NCBI GenBank assembly: GCA_028724185.1
Contig: JAQYDN010000006.1
Location: forward strand, 33,853-97,852
Length of the DNA: 64,000 bases
Direction: 5' to 3'
From: Bacillota bacterium
GTDB taxonomy: Bacteria > Bacillota > Clostridia > Tissierellales > Peptoniphilaceae
Part shown: in pieces, positions 54,191-61,178 of the stretch
How the letters are laid out: the number at the start of each line of letters is the position of its first letter
How positions within the stretch are numbered: the stretch's first letter is position 1
Made by a program: the position numbers and the translations under genes
Notes under the pieces: generated by a model
Seen by the model: the letters and a program-made list of their open reading frames with translations, nothing else
What the model was told of the DNA's origin: nothing
The model's database searches: none

Positions 54191-54219
54191 ATATGAACAC
54201 AGTTAATATGTGTTATAAT
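54191..54219 (+). promoter_or_regulatory. Promoter of rny
   Basis: A perfect TATAAT at 54214-54219 is preceded by TGT (extended -10); the -35 region (ATATGA, 17 bp upstream) is poor. It lies 55 bp before the rny start codon. Confidence 0.65.
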
Positions 54220-54239
54220 AAACATATGGTTTATACCAT
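54196..54239. promoter_or_regulatory. Two short dyads around the rny promoter
   Basis: AACACA (54196-54201) and TGTGTT (54209-54214) form a perfect 6-bp dyad lying in the spacer and touching the -10. ATGGT (54226-54230) and ACCAT (54235-54239) form a second dyad just downstream of the likely transcription start. They could be operator sites or a small leader hairpin; no regulator is identifiable. Confidence 0.35.
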
Positions 54240-54274
54240 TTGAAACATGAAAATTAAATAAGGAGGTGTTCCAT

Positions 54275-55819
54275 TTGCCTGCATATATTGTACCTATTGT
54301 GGGGGCATTGTTTGTTGGAATCCTCGGAATAGCAATTGGCTATTTTATACGTAAAAAGACAGCTGAAGATAAGCTTAATTATGCGGAAGATCTAGCCAAA
54401 AATATCATCATTGATGCGGAACGTGAAGCCGAGAACAATAAACGAGACATTTTATTTCAAGCGAAAGAAGAAATTCACAAGCTTAGAGATACCGTCCAAC
54501 AGGAAAATGATGCTAGAAAATCCGAGCTGCAGCGATATGAAGATCGCTTACTTTCAAAGGAAGATTTACTTCAATCGAAAAGTGCAACCTTGGAAAAAAA
54601 GGAATCACAAATCTTTGAACAGCAAGAGCGTATTAAGGAAAAAGAGAATTCCGTGGATGAGCTGATCGAGCAAAAGACCGAAGAGATTCAACGAATTTCC
54701 GGGTTAACTCGAGAAGAAGCGAAACAGCTCTTACTGAATCAACTCGAAAGTGACTTGACGCAGGAATCCGCGATGAAAATTCGCGAATATGAGCGTCAAG
54801 TCAAAGATGAAAGTAAGAAGATCGCCCAAGATGTAATCGCTCACTCGATTCAACGCATCGCAGCAGATGAGGTGGCCGAAACTACGGTGTCTGTCGTCGA
54901 TTTGCCGAATGAAGAGATGAAAGGGCGAATTATCGGCAGGGAAGGACGCAATATCCGCGCCATCGAGGCGTTGACCGGCGTCGATTTGATCATCGACGAT
55001 ACGCCGGAAGCGGTCGTTATTTCGTCGTTTAACCCGATACGCCGCGAAATTGCGCGCGTAGCTCTCGAAAAGCTCATCCTCGACGGAAGAATTCACCCGA
55101 CGAGGATCGAAGAGGCCGTCGAAAAGGCGAGACAAGAAGTCGATGAAGTGATCAAAGAAAGCGGCGAAGAAGCTGCCTTTGAAGCCGGCGTTCACGGCTT
55201 ACATCCCGAGCTTGTCAAATACTTGGGTCGACTGAAGTTTCGAACCAGTTTCGGACAAAACTGCCTGAGACACTCTCTCGAGGTCTCAAAGATCGCGGGA
55301 TATTTAGCCGAAGAGCTCGGTCTCGATTCGAAGCTCGCGCGTCGAGCCGGACTATTACACGATTTGGGAAAATCGATTGACCATGAAGTCGAAGGTCCAC
55401 ACGTCGAGCTGGGCGTCGATCTCGCGAGACGTTTTAAAGAACCCGAGGCGGTCATTAACGGCATCGAAGCACACCACGGCGACGTGGAATTTGCGAACCT
55501 GGAGGCGATACTCGTCCAGGCGGCCGATGCCATCAGTGCGGCCAGACCGGGTGCCCGAAGAGAGACCATCGAGACGTACATCAAGCGATTAGAACAGCTT
55601 GAAGAAATCGCGACGAACTTCGACGGCATCGAAAAATCCTTTGCCGTTCAGGCAGGTCGCGAACTGCGCATCATCGTTAAACCGAACGAAGTCGATGACG
55701 CGCATATGATTACGACAGCGCGGAAAATTGCTCAAGAAATCGAATCACAACTTGATTTCCCCGGACAAATAAAAGTTAACGTCATTCGAGAAACGCGCGC
55801 CATTGAGTATGCAAAATAA
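54275..55819 (+). CDS. rny: Ribonuclease Y
   Basis: RNase Y is the membrane-anchored endonuclease that starts mRNA decay in many Firmicutes. The 514-residue product has one N-terminal membrane segment ([20 protein letters not shown]), a long coiled coil to about residue 200, a KH domain ([15 protein letters not shown]) and an HD domain ([12 protein letters not shown]). I chose the TTG at 54275, correctly spaced after AGGAGGTG; the GTG at 54266 is within that site. ymdB and spoVS, often next in spore formers, are absent. Confidence 0.96.
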   Translation: MPAYIVPIVGALFVGILGIAIGYFIRKKTAEDKLNYAEDLAKNIIIDAEREAENNKRDILFQAKEEIHKLRDTVQQENDARKSELQRYEDRLLSKEDLLQSKSATLEKKESQIFEQQERIKEKENSVDELIEQKTEEIQRISGLTREEAKQLLLNQLESDLTQESAMKIREYERQVKDESKKIAQDVIAHSIQRIAADEVAETTVSVVDLPNEEMKGRIIGREGRNIRAIEALTGVDLIIDDTPEAVVISSFNPIRREIARVALEKLILDGRIHPTRIEEAVEKARQEVDEVIKESGEEAAFEAGVHGLHPELVKYLGRLKFRTSFGQNCLRHSLEVSKIAGYLAEELGLDSKLARRAGLLHDLGKSIDHEVEGPHVELGVDLARRFKEPEAVINGIEAHHGDVEFANLEAILVQAADAISAARPGARRETIETYIKRLEQLEEIATNFDGIEKSFAVQAGRELRIIVKPNEVDDAHMITTARKIAQEIESQLDFPGQIKVNVIRETRAIEYAK

Positions 55820-55820
55820 T

Positions 55821-55850
55821 AAAAACCGCCGATCGGCGGTTTTTTATTTT
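55821..55850 (+). terminator. Intrinsic terminator after rny
   Basis: AAAAACCGCC (55821-55830) pairs with GGCGGTTTTT (55835-55844) on the loop GATC, followed by a T-rich run. It starts directly after the rny stop codon. Confidence 0.92.
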
Positions 55851-55889
55851 ATCCCCTACGACACCATAGAAAGAGAGGTGGCATCGATT

Positions 55890-56894
55890 ATGATCGAATC
55901 TCATATCGTCGATGATTATTTAAATTATTTAAAGGCCGCTCGCGGACGTTCCGAGAGTACGGTCAAAGAATACTACTACGATATTCGACAATTTCTCCGC
56001 TACATGCGCGTCCGCAAAGAGAATCTGAAGGTCGAAGATCTAAGCGACGTCTCGATCGAAGAAGTCGATAAAGACCTACTCGCGAGTATCGAAAAGTCGG
56101 ACGTCTATGCCTATATCAGCTACCTCGATTCGACGCGCGGAAACGGCAGCCGAACGAAATTCAGAAAAATATCCTCCGTACGCTCTTTTTTCGATTATCT
56201 GACCTATAAAGTCGATATGCTGGACAGAAATCCCACGGAAAATATCGATATGCCCAAAATAGAGCGCTCTCTGCCCGTCTACTTGACTTTAGAAGAGGCC
56301 GTAAGACTATTAAAGACCGTTCGGGAATCCAAGCAAAAAGAGATATACCGGTTAAGGGATTACGCCATTACGACCTTATTTTTAAACTGCGGTTTAAGGC
56401 TGAGCGAGTTGTCGTCGCTCAATACCGACGACCTTCGCAAGGACAACACCTTGCGAGTCTTCGGGAAGGGATCGAAGGAACGGCTCGTCTACCTCAACGA
56501 GAGTGTACAGGAGGCGCTCAGCGCCTATTTAAAGAAGCGTCAGGAGCTCGAGCTGGACCAAGAGGCCTTATTTTTAAGTATGCGTAAAAATCGCATGAGC
56601 AATCGCTCGATTCAGCATATGCTCGAAAAGCATCTTAAAAATGCAGGCTTCGATACGAGCAAGTACACCGTCCATAAATTGAGGCATACCGCCGCCACGC
56701 TGATGTATCAGTTTGGAAACGAGGATTTGAAGTCCCTGCAGGAGATCTTAGGTCACGAATCGGTTTCGACGACGCAAATCTATACGCACGTCAATTTGGA
56801 GGATATTCGCTATACGATGAGTCAGAATCCCCTGGCAAATGTCGACGACGTGGAAAAAATGTTGGAAGATGATGAAGACGAAGAAAAAGAATAG
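55890..56894 (+). CDS. Tyrosine recombinase (XerC/XerD-like)
   Basis: The 334-residue product has the N-terminal SAM-like core-binding domain (to about 150) and the C-terminal catalytic domain. The catalytic residues are visible: Arg in NCGLRLSEL, Lys in GKGSKERLVYL, HKLRHTAATL, the LGHESVSTTQ histidine and Tyr in IYTHV. The position next to lexA without integrase-type cargo or att sites suggests a resident Xer-type enzyme for dimer resolution. A domesticated integrase cannot be excluded. The C-terminus is unusually acidic (EKMLEDDEDEEKE). I chose the ATG at 55890; upstream in-frame starts lie in the rny terminator. Confidence 0.88.
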   Translation: MIESHIVDDYLNYLKAARGRSESTVKEYYYDIRQFLRYMRVRKENLKVEDLSDVSIEEVDKDLLASIEKSDVYAYISYLDSTRGNGSRTKFRKISSVRSFFDYLTYKVDMLDRNPTENIDMPKIERSLPVYLTLEEAVRLLKTVRESKQKEIYRLRDYAITTLFLNCGLRLSELSSLNTDDLRKDNTLRVFGKGSKERLVYLNESVQEALSAYLKKRQELELDQEALFLSMRKNRMSNRSIQHMLEKHLKNAGFDTSKYTVHKLRHTAATLMYQFGNEDLKSLQEILGHESVSTTQIYTHVNLEDIRYTMSQNPLANVDDVEKMLEDDEDEEKE

Positions 56895-57217
56895 GAAACA
56901 TACATTCAAACATTCATTCTTTAAATATACCAGATGATAGACAACATATCGACGATGACGACAGAGCAAACAGTAAAATAAAATATTCACAAACGGATCG
57001 ATTAAAAGATCTACATACGATGACGCCAAAGCTATGATATAGGTGTAGATTCGTCAGTAGTTTCAGTAGCTATAGATATCGAAATCGTCCGGATAAACAT
57101 CCTATCCGTCCCGTCCGATGCGACTGGATGTCGCGGTCGTGCGCAAAGGCTATGCAAGTAAATATAGAAAAGATATACGCCAATCAGTTATTTTAATAGA
57201 TATCGGCGAAGCGCAAT

Positions 57218-57239
57218 AAGCGGGAAAAACCCGTTTTTT
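57218..57239 (+). terminator. Intrinsic terminator in the intergenic region
   Basis: CGGG (57221-57224) pairs with CCCG (57230-57233) around AAAAA, extended by three outer pairs and followed by TTTTTT. It lies about 325 bp after the recombinase stop, so it ends either a long untranslated tail or an unannotated transcript. Confidence 0.65.
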
Positions 57240-57253
57240 GGAAGAAGAAGCTG

Positions 57254-57289
57254 AATTTAGTCACAAAATTTATATTTTGTGACTAAATT
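57254..57289. repeat. Perfect 16-bp inverted repeat
   Basis: AATTTAGTCACAAAAT and its exact complement ATTTTGTGACTAAATT flank the four bases TTAT. The next bases continue TTTAT, so on the plus strand it could act as an A+T-rich terminator; it is symmetrical enough to be a protein site or a mobile-element remnant. Nothing identifies which. Confidence 0.85.
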
Positions 57290-57515
57290 TTTATGCCTTT
57301 AAAAGCTATTTTAGACTCCCTTCTCTCTATTCTATGTCGCGTCATCCGTTTCTCTTCTCTTCGGTACGAGTTTGTAAATAAATAGAACCCTTAAAATATC
57401 CGTATGAACCGTATGAAAAATGAAATGGAGATTGGCCTATAAAAACAGATCGGTAGGGACTGAATCGCGTCGTCTCGACTTTGAGGCGTCTTCTATCGAC
57501 AGGTATCCCGGATAT

Positions 57516-57582
57516 AAAAAGAGCGGCCTTACGCGCCGGCACGGACCGTGTCCGCACCTTCACTCGTCAAGCCGCTCTTTTT
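57516..57582 (-). terminator. Long-loop terminator of the yneA-like gene
   Basis: AAAAAGAGCGGC (57516-57527) pairs with GCCGCTCTTTTT (57571-57582), 12 perfect pairs. The 43-nt loop contains a nested CACGG-A-CCGTG hairpin. On the minus strand it ends the gene whose stop is at 57604 and is followed by a T run. Confidence 0.75.
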
Positions 57583-57603
57583 AATTCTCGCTATACTCCA
57601 TGG

Positions 57604-57963
57604 TCACTCATAATGTTCGACGGGTATTTCAAGCCGATCGCCGGGATAAATATTGGATGAATTTGACAGATCGTTCGCCTCGATAATGCGATCGACCATC
57701 ACCCGGATGTCTTCTTCATTTGTCGTGTAGTCATCGGCGATACTCCATAATGTATCGCCCGCCTTAACCGTATAGCTTTCCCGCGAAAAGAAACTCTGAG
57801 AATCGTCGGGGATAATTGTCGTCCCCATGATATTGACTAAAAGCAAGATCAATACGGGAATAAGTCTGAGTCGACGTCTCCTAAATCGCCGTCTCGAGGA
57901 GATGGATCTATTTGAGCACATGGGTGCGACAGTAGCTTTGGTGTTGTTACGATAAGTACGCAT
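57604..57963 (-). CDS. yneA: LysM-domain cell division suppressor, YneA-like
   Basis: In Bacillus, YneA halts division during the SOS response and is encoded divergently from lexA. The 119-residue product has an Arg-rich cytoplasmic stretch (SSRRRFRRRRLR, from 22), one membrane segment (about 34-50, IPVLILLLVNIMG) and an extracytoplasmic LysM domain (about 63-114, with YTVKAGDTLWSIADDY and NIYPGDRLEIP). The ATG at 57963 follows GGAGG. The location and shared LexA-like operators support the YneA assignment, although sequence identity in this family is low. Confidence 0.82.
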   Translation of the reverse strand: MRTYRNNTKATVAPMCSNRSISSRRRFRRRRLRLIPVLILLLVNIMGTTIIPDDSQSFFSRESYTVKAGDTLWSIADDYTTNEEDIRVMVDRIIEANDLSNSSNIYPGDRLEIPVEHYE

Positions 57964-57990
57964 AAGGTCCTCCGTTAGCACATTTGTTTG

Positions 57991-58078
57991 GAATATTTGT
58001 TCGATCGTTTGTTCTTATTGTATTCGAACATGCGTTTGTTGTCAAGCAATTTCGAATATATGTTTGAAATATATGTTC
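57991..58078. promoter_or_regulatory. Cluster of LexA (SOS) operator-like sites
   Basis: Firmicutes LexA boxes follow GAAC-N4-GTTC. Near matches occur at 57991 (GAATATTTGTTC, 7 of 8), 58003 (GATCGTTTGTTC, 7 of 8), 58026 (GAACATGCGTTT, 7 of 8), 58054 (GAATATATGTTT, 6 of 8) and 58067 (AAATATATGTTC, 6 of 8). Those at 58026 and 58003 overlap or abut the yneA promoter core, and that at 58067 overlaps the lexA -35. Confidence 0.75.
58017..58045 (-). promoter_or_regulatory. Promoter of yneA
   Basis: On the minus strand a consensus TTGACA (58040-58045), 17 bp, then TACAAT (58017-58022). A LexA-like box (58026-58037) lies in the spacer, well placed for repression. Confidence 0.82.
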
Positions 58079-58092
58079 TTTTTTGGTATACT
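58064..58092 (+). promoter_or_regulatory. Promoter of lexA
   Basis: TTGAAA (58064-58069), 17 bp, TATACT (58087-58092), preceded by TGG (extended -10). LexA-like sites overlap the -35, consistent with autorepression. Confidence 0.8.
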
Positions 58093-58124
58093 AACATTAA
58101 CTTATAAAAAGGAGCCATGTCTAT

Positions 58125-58748
58125 ATGTATGAAGAATTATCCGATCGCGAAACCGCCATCTTGTTTTATATCAAACGATACATCGATACGAACGGATATC
58201 CCCCTTCTATTCGGGATATCTGTACCGGCTGCAATATCAAAAGCACCTCGACGGTGCACTCTTATCTGGAAAAATTGGAGTATAAGAACTATATTCGACG
58301 CGCGGCTACGATGAACCGCGCCATCGAAGTGATTCAACAGGACGACGACTTTCTCTTTTCAAAGAAAAAGACGATCGACATCCCTATTTTGGGACGCGTC
58401 GCTGCCGGTATGCCCATTTTAGCTACCGAAAACATTTCGGATACGGTCCCCCTTTCGACCGAATTTGTCAGAGATCGCAATCTATTCTTTTTGACCGTCC
58501 AAGGCGAAAGCATGATCGACGCCGGTATTTTGGACGGCGACCAGGTTTTGATCGAACAGGTCTCTTCGGCGGAAGAAGGCGAAATTGTCCTCGCCCTCAT
58601 CGACGATGAAGCGACTATTAAGACCTTCTATCGAGATAAAGACAATAACCGCTTTCGCCTGCAACCGGAAAATTCGACCATGGATCCCATCTACGTCGAT
58701 CAGCTTCAAATATTGGGCAAAGTAATCGGACTCTATCGTACATTTTAG
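58125..58748 (+). CDS. lexA: SOS repressor LexA
   Basis: LexA represses DNA-damage genes until RecA filaments trigger its self-cleavage. The 207-residue product has an N-terminal winged helix-turn-helix (about 1-65), the cleavage site Ala94-Gly95 in RVAAGMPIL, and the catalytic dyad Ser129 (GESM) and Lys166 (ATIK). AAAGGAG lies ten bases before the ATG at 58125; an ATG at 58117 is in another frame. It is divergent from the yneA-like gene with LexA-like boxes between. Confidence 0.95.
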   Translation: MYEELSDRETAILFYIKRYIDTNGYPPSIRDICTGCNIKSTSTVHSYLEKLEYKNYIRRAATMNRAIEVIQQDDDFLFSKKKTIDIPILGRVAAGMPILATENISDTVPLSTEFVRDRNLFFLTVQGESMIDAGILDGDQVLIEQVSSAEEGEIVLALIDDEATIKTFYRDKDNNRFRLQPENSTMDPIYVDQLQILGKVIGLYRTF

Positions 58749-58797
58749 ATCTCGCCATCTGACTCCCCATATTGACCGTTTCATATACATCCCAAAC

Positions 58798-58847
58798 AAA
58801 AAGATCTTTCCCGCGAACGCATTGCGATCGTAGGAAAGATCTTTTTG
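58798..58847. terminator. Bidirectional terminator between lexA and the minus-strand mutSL operon
   Basis: AAAAAGATCTTTCC (58798-58811) pairs perfectly with GGAAAGATCTTTTT (58833-58846) around a 21-nt loop. T runs exist on both strands, and it sits between two convergent transcription units. Confidence 0.88.
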
Positions 58848-58855
58848 TCTACTGT

Positions 58856-59023
58856 TTATTCTTTCGAATCGGACGTTTCAAAAATATAAAATCCCGTCAA
58901 CACCAAGGCGGTGGAATAAAGCAGCCTTAACATAAAATGGTCGGTTTCAGCAATTAAGTTGGACAAAATTCCGAACATAACCACGTAGTAGAGTGTTTTA
59001 ATGATCGGTTTCGCTCTATCCAT
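58856..59023 (-). CDS. Small membrane protein, 55 residues
   Basis: A minus-strand frame from ATG 59023 to TAA 58856 encodes MDRAKPIIKTLYYVVMFGIL and onward, with two hydrophobic segments (about residues 7-26 and 31-48, the second in LLYSTALVLTGFYIF) and a charged C-terminus (ETSDSKE). It begins 18 bp after the stop of the PLP-enzyme gene and ends just before the terminator, so it looks like the last gene of that operon. The ribosome binding site (GCGAG) is weak. No family is recognised; the coding call rests on position and hydrophobic pattern. Confidence 0.6.
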   Translation of the reverse strand: MDRAKPIIKTLYYVVMFGILSNLIAETDHFMLRLLYSTALVLTGFYIFETSDSKE

Positions 59024-59041
59024 ATCGGTATAACTCGCTTT

Positions 59042-60271
59042 TTATTCTTCAAGCAGGCCCATCTCCCTCAGCACGTGGAGTAAGGTCAGTTTTATGTGTT
59101 CGTAGGTTAGGCCGCCTTGAAAATAGACGCGATAGGGATCGCGCATGGGACCGTCTGCGGAAAGTTCGATGCTCGAACCCTCGATAAATCCGCCCGCCGC
59201 CATAATAACCTGATCTTCATAGCCCGGCATATCCCAGGGATACGGCGTAACGTGTGAATCCACCGGAGATGAAGCCTGTACGGCGCGACAAAAGTTCACC
59301 AAGTGCTCCGGTTCCTGCAGCGCGATGGATTGGACGATGTCGCTTCTCGGGTCGTCCGAAGCCGGGATGCAGTCGAAGCCCAGGCGCTCAAAGGTCTTGG
59401 CAAAGAGCAAGGCGCCTTTGATGCATTGGTTGACTCGATGCGGCGCGAGGAAAAGTCCCATCAGCGTATTTCTCGATTGGCCGAACGTCAATCCGCACTC
59501 TTTTCCGATACCGGGCGCCGTGAGTTCCGATGCTACGCGTTCAATCACGGCCTCGGTTCCTACGATGTAACCGCCGGTAAGGCTAAGTCCTCCGCCCGGA
59601 TTTTTAATAAGGGAACCCGCCATCACGTCAAATCCCACTTCGGAAGGCTCCATCACTTCGGTAAATTCCCCATAACAGTTATCGAGGAAAATCGTGCCGT
59701 CGTAGACCTTTTTTACTTCGCGGACGGCGCGGGCGAGTTCGTCGACGGTAAAGGCGCGCCTGTCGGAGTAACCCGTGGAACGCTGCATGATGACGAGGTC
59801 GACGTCTGGCGTGATCGATTCGGCAATGTGGTCGAAGTCGATCATCTTGTCGTCTTTTAAGGGCAGTTCGCGATACTTGACGCCCCGCTCCCTGAGGTTG
59901 CCCGGCGCATCGCCGGAGGTCCCCAATACTTTGTGGAGCGTATCGTAAGGAGCGCCGGTTACGGAAAAAATCGTGGAGCCCTTAGAGGTCAGCGCCTTTA
60001 ACGGCAAGGCGATGGCGTGGGTTCCCGAGACGATATTGGGTCTTACGAGCGCATCTTCGGTCTTAAAGACCTGTGCATAGACCTTTTCCACCTTCTCTCT
60101 GCCGACGTCTCCATACCCGTATCCGGTCGTCCAGTTAAAATCGGTCGAGGCGAGTCGCACCTCCTGTAGCGCCTTTAATACTTTTTCCTGATTGATTAAG
60201 GCGATGCGATCCAACTCGCGAAACGGATCGCTCAATTCGCGTTCGATCTCGATGAGATCTTCTCTATTCAT
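59042..60271 (-). CDS. PLP-dependent lyase-like protein (methionine gamma-lyase / YnbB, 'aluminium resistance' family)
   Basis: The 409-residue product belongs to the PLP fold-type I family named Met_gamma_lyase or 'aluminium resistance protein' (YnbB), usually next to miaA and hfq; its real reaction is unsettled. It shows RPNIVSGTHAIALPLKALTS, the Asp of TIFLDNCYGEF, the PLP-lysine region GSLIKNPGGGLSLTGGYI, and a later segment, MAAGGFIEGSSIELSADGP. It overlaps miaA by 8 bp. Family call firm, substrate unknown. Confidence 0.88.
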   Translation of the reverse strand: MNREDLIEIERELSDPFRELDRIALINQEKVLKALQEVRLASTDFNWTTGYGYGDVGREKVEKVYAQVFKTEDALVRPNIVSGTHAIALPLKALTSKGSTIFSVTGAPYDTLHKVLGTSGDAPGNLRERGVKYRELPLKDDKMIDFDHIAESITPDVDLVIMQRSTGYSDRRAFTVDELARAVREVKKVYDGTIFLDNCYGEFTEVMEPSEVGFDVMAGSLIKNPGGGLSLTGGYIVGTEAVIERVASELTAPGIGKECGLTFGQSRNTLMGLFLAPHRVNQCIKGALLFAKTFERLGFDCIPASDDPRSDIVQSIALQEPEHLVNFCRAVQASSPVDSHVTPYPWDMPGYEDQVIMAAGGFIEGSSIELSADGPMRDPYRVYFQGGLTYEHIKLTLLHVLREMGLLEE

Positions 60272-61178
60272 AATGCTTCCTCACTATTTCTAAAATGATG
60301 TCTACGGCATCTTCCTCGCTGTGCGCGTTCATGTCGACGGGAATGCCGTCTTCCTCTTTTTTAAACCACGTCTGCTGCCTCTTCGCAAAATTTCTCGTAT
60401 GTTGCTGGATTTTTTCGATGGCTGTCTCCTTCTCCCACTCGCCGCGTAGATACCGCACGATCTCCTTGTATCCGATCGCGCTCATGGGCTTGATATCGCC
60501 GCCATAGGTGTCGTAAAGCGATGTCACCTCTTCAAAGAGACCCTCGTCGACCATCTTAAGAACGCGGCGATTGATGCGATCGTACAGCGTTTCGCGTTCC
60601 CAATTCAAAATAAAGTATAGGGGATCGACGTCTTTCCGCTTTTGGCGCAGTGTCTCGGTTTCTACTTTGCCGCTCTCGAGGCGTTCGATCGCGCGAATCA
60701 CGCGACGCGGGTTGTCGAGGGCCGTCTTTTCCGCGAGTTCGGGATTTTTCTCCTCGAGTAAACGCACTAAAGATTCGAGACCTTCTTCCTCGTAACGGGC
60801 ATTGAGCTTACGTCTTAAAGCCATCGACGGCTTATTCGTAAAGTCCAAATTATAGATGAGTCCGTGGATATATAGCGCGGTCCCGCCGCAAATAATGGGA
60901 ATTTTCCCCGCTCGATTTAATTCGTCGACGATGGGCATCGCCTCTTCGTAAAAATCGGCAGCGGAGTAAAATTCGGTAGGGTCCTTGGTATCGATCAAGT
61001 GGTGTCTTACGCCTCGCATGTCCTCGGCGGTAACCTTCCCCGATCCGATGTCGAATCCGCGATAGACCTGGACCGAATCCGCGGAAATCACCTCGGTATT
61101 TAATTTTTTTGCGAGCCGAACGGATAAGTCGGACTTACCCGACCCGGTAGGACCCGTGATGAGAATGAGTCGTCTCAT
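60264..61178 (-). CDS. miaA: tRNA dimethylallyltransferase MiaA
   Basis: MiaA adds a dimethylallyl group to A37 of tRNAs reading UNN codons. The 304 residues include the P-loop GPTGSGKS (9-16), SADSVQVYRGFDIGSGK, the catalytic-site HHLID and IICGGTALYIHGL motifs, and FAKRQQTWFKKE in the tRNA-binding C-terminus. It overlaps mutL as ATGA, the common mutS-mutL-miaA order. Confidence 0.96.
   Translation of the reverse strand: MRRLILITGPTGSGKSDLSVRLAKKLNTEVISADSVQVYRGFDIGSGKVTAEDMRGVRHHLIDTKDPTEFYSAADFYEEAMPIVDELNRAGKIPIICGGTALYIHGLIYNLDFTNKPSMALRRKLNARYEEEGLESLVRLLEEKNPELAEKTALDNPRRVIRAIERLESGKVETETLRQKRKDVDPLYFILNWERETLYDRINRRVLKMVDEGLFEEVTSLYDTYGGDIKPMSAIGYKEIVRYLRGEWEKETAIEKIQQHTRNFAKRQQTWFKKEEDGIPVDMNAHSEEDAVDIILEIVRKHYE

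Larger units (their letters stand above)
56895..57603. other. About 700 bp without a supported gene
   Basis: No frame here has a credible start, binding site and family match. The region holds a pair of small dyads (57090-57108 and 57120-57134), an intrinsic terminator (57218-57239), a perfect 16-bp inverted repeat (57254-57289) and the long-loop terminator of the yneA-like gene (57516-57582). Base composition is more A+T-rich in places than in the flanking genes. It may hold a small RNA or eroded sequence; neither is proven. Confidence 0.6.

Noticed and set aside
56748..57029. Minus-strand open frame of 93 codons at the end of the recombinase gene
   Set aside because: Overlaps the recombinase in antisense, has Phe-rich low-complexity translation of the acidic tail codons, and no ribosome binding site.
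57030..57180. Translation resembling the start of a holo-ACP synthase (SVAIDIEIVRI)
   Set aside because: The similarity covers only about ten residues, the frame closes soon after and no other family motif is present; chance is the best explanation.
57342..57563. Minus-strand open frame of 73 codons
   Set aside because: It crosses the yneA terminator stem, has no binding site and no recognisable domain.
58117..58314. Alternative frame starting at ATG 58117, closer to the lexA Shine-Dalgarno
   Set aside because: Its translation has no LexA or other family motif; the 58125 frame gives an intact LexA.
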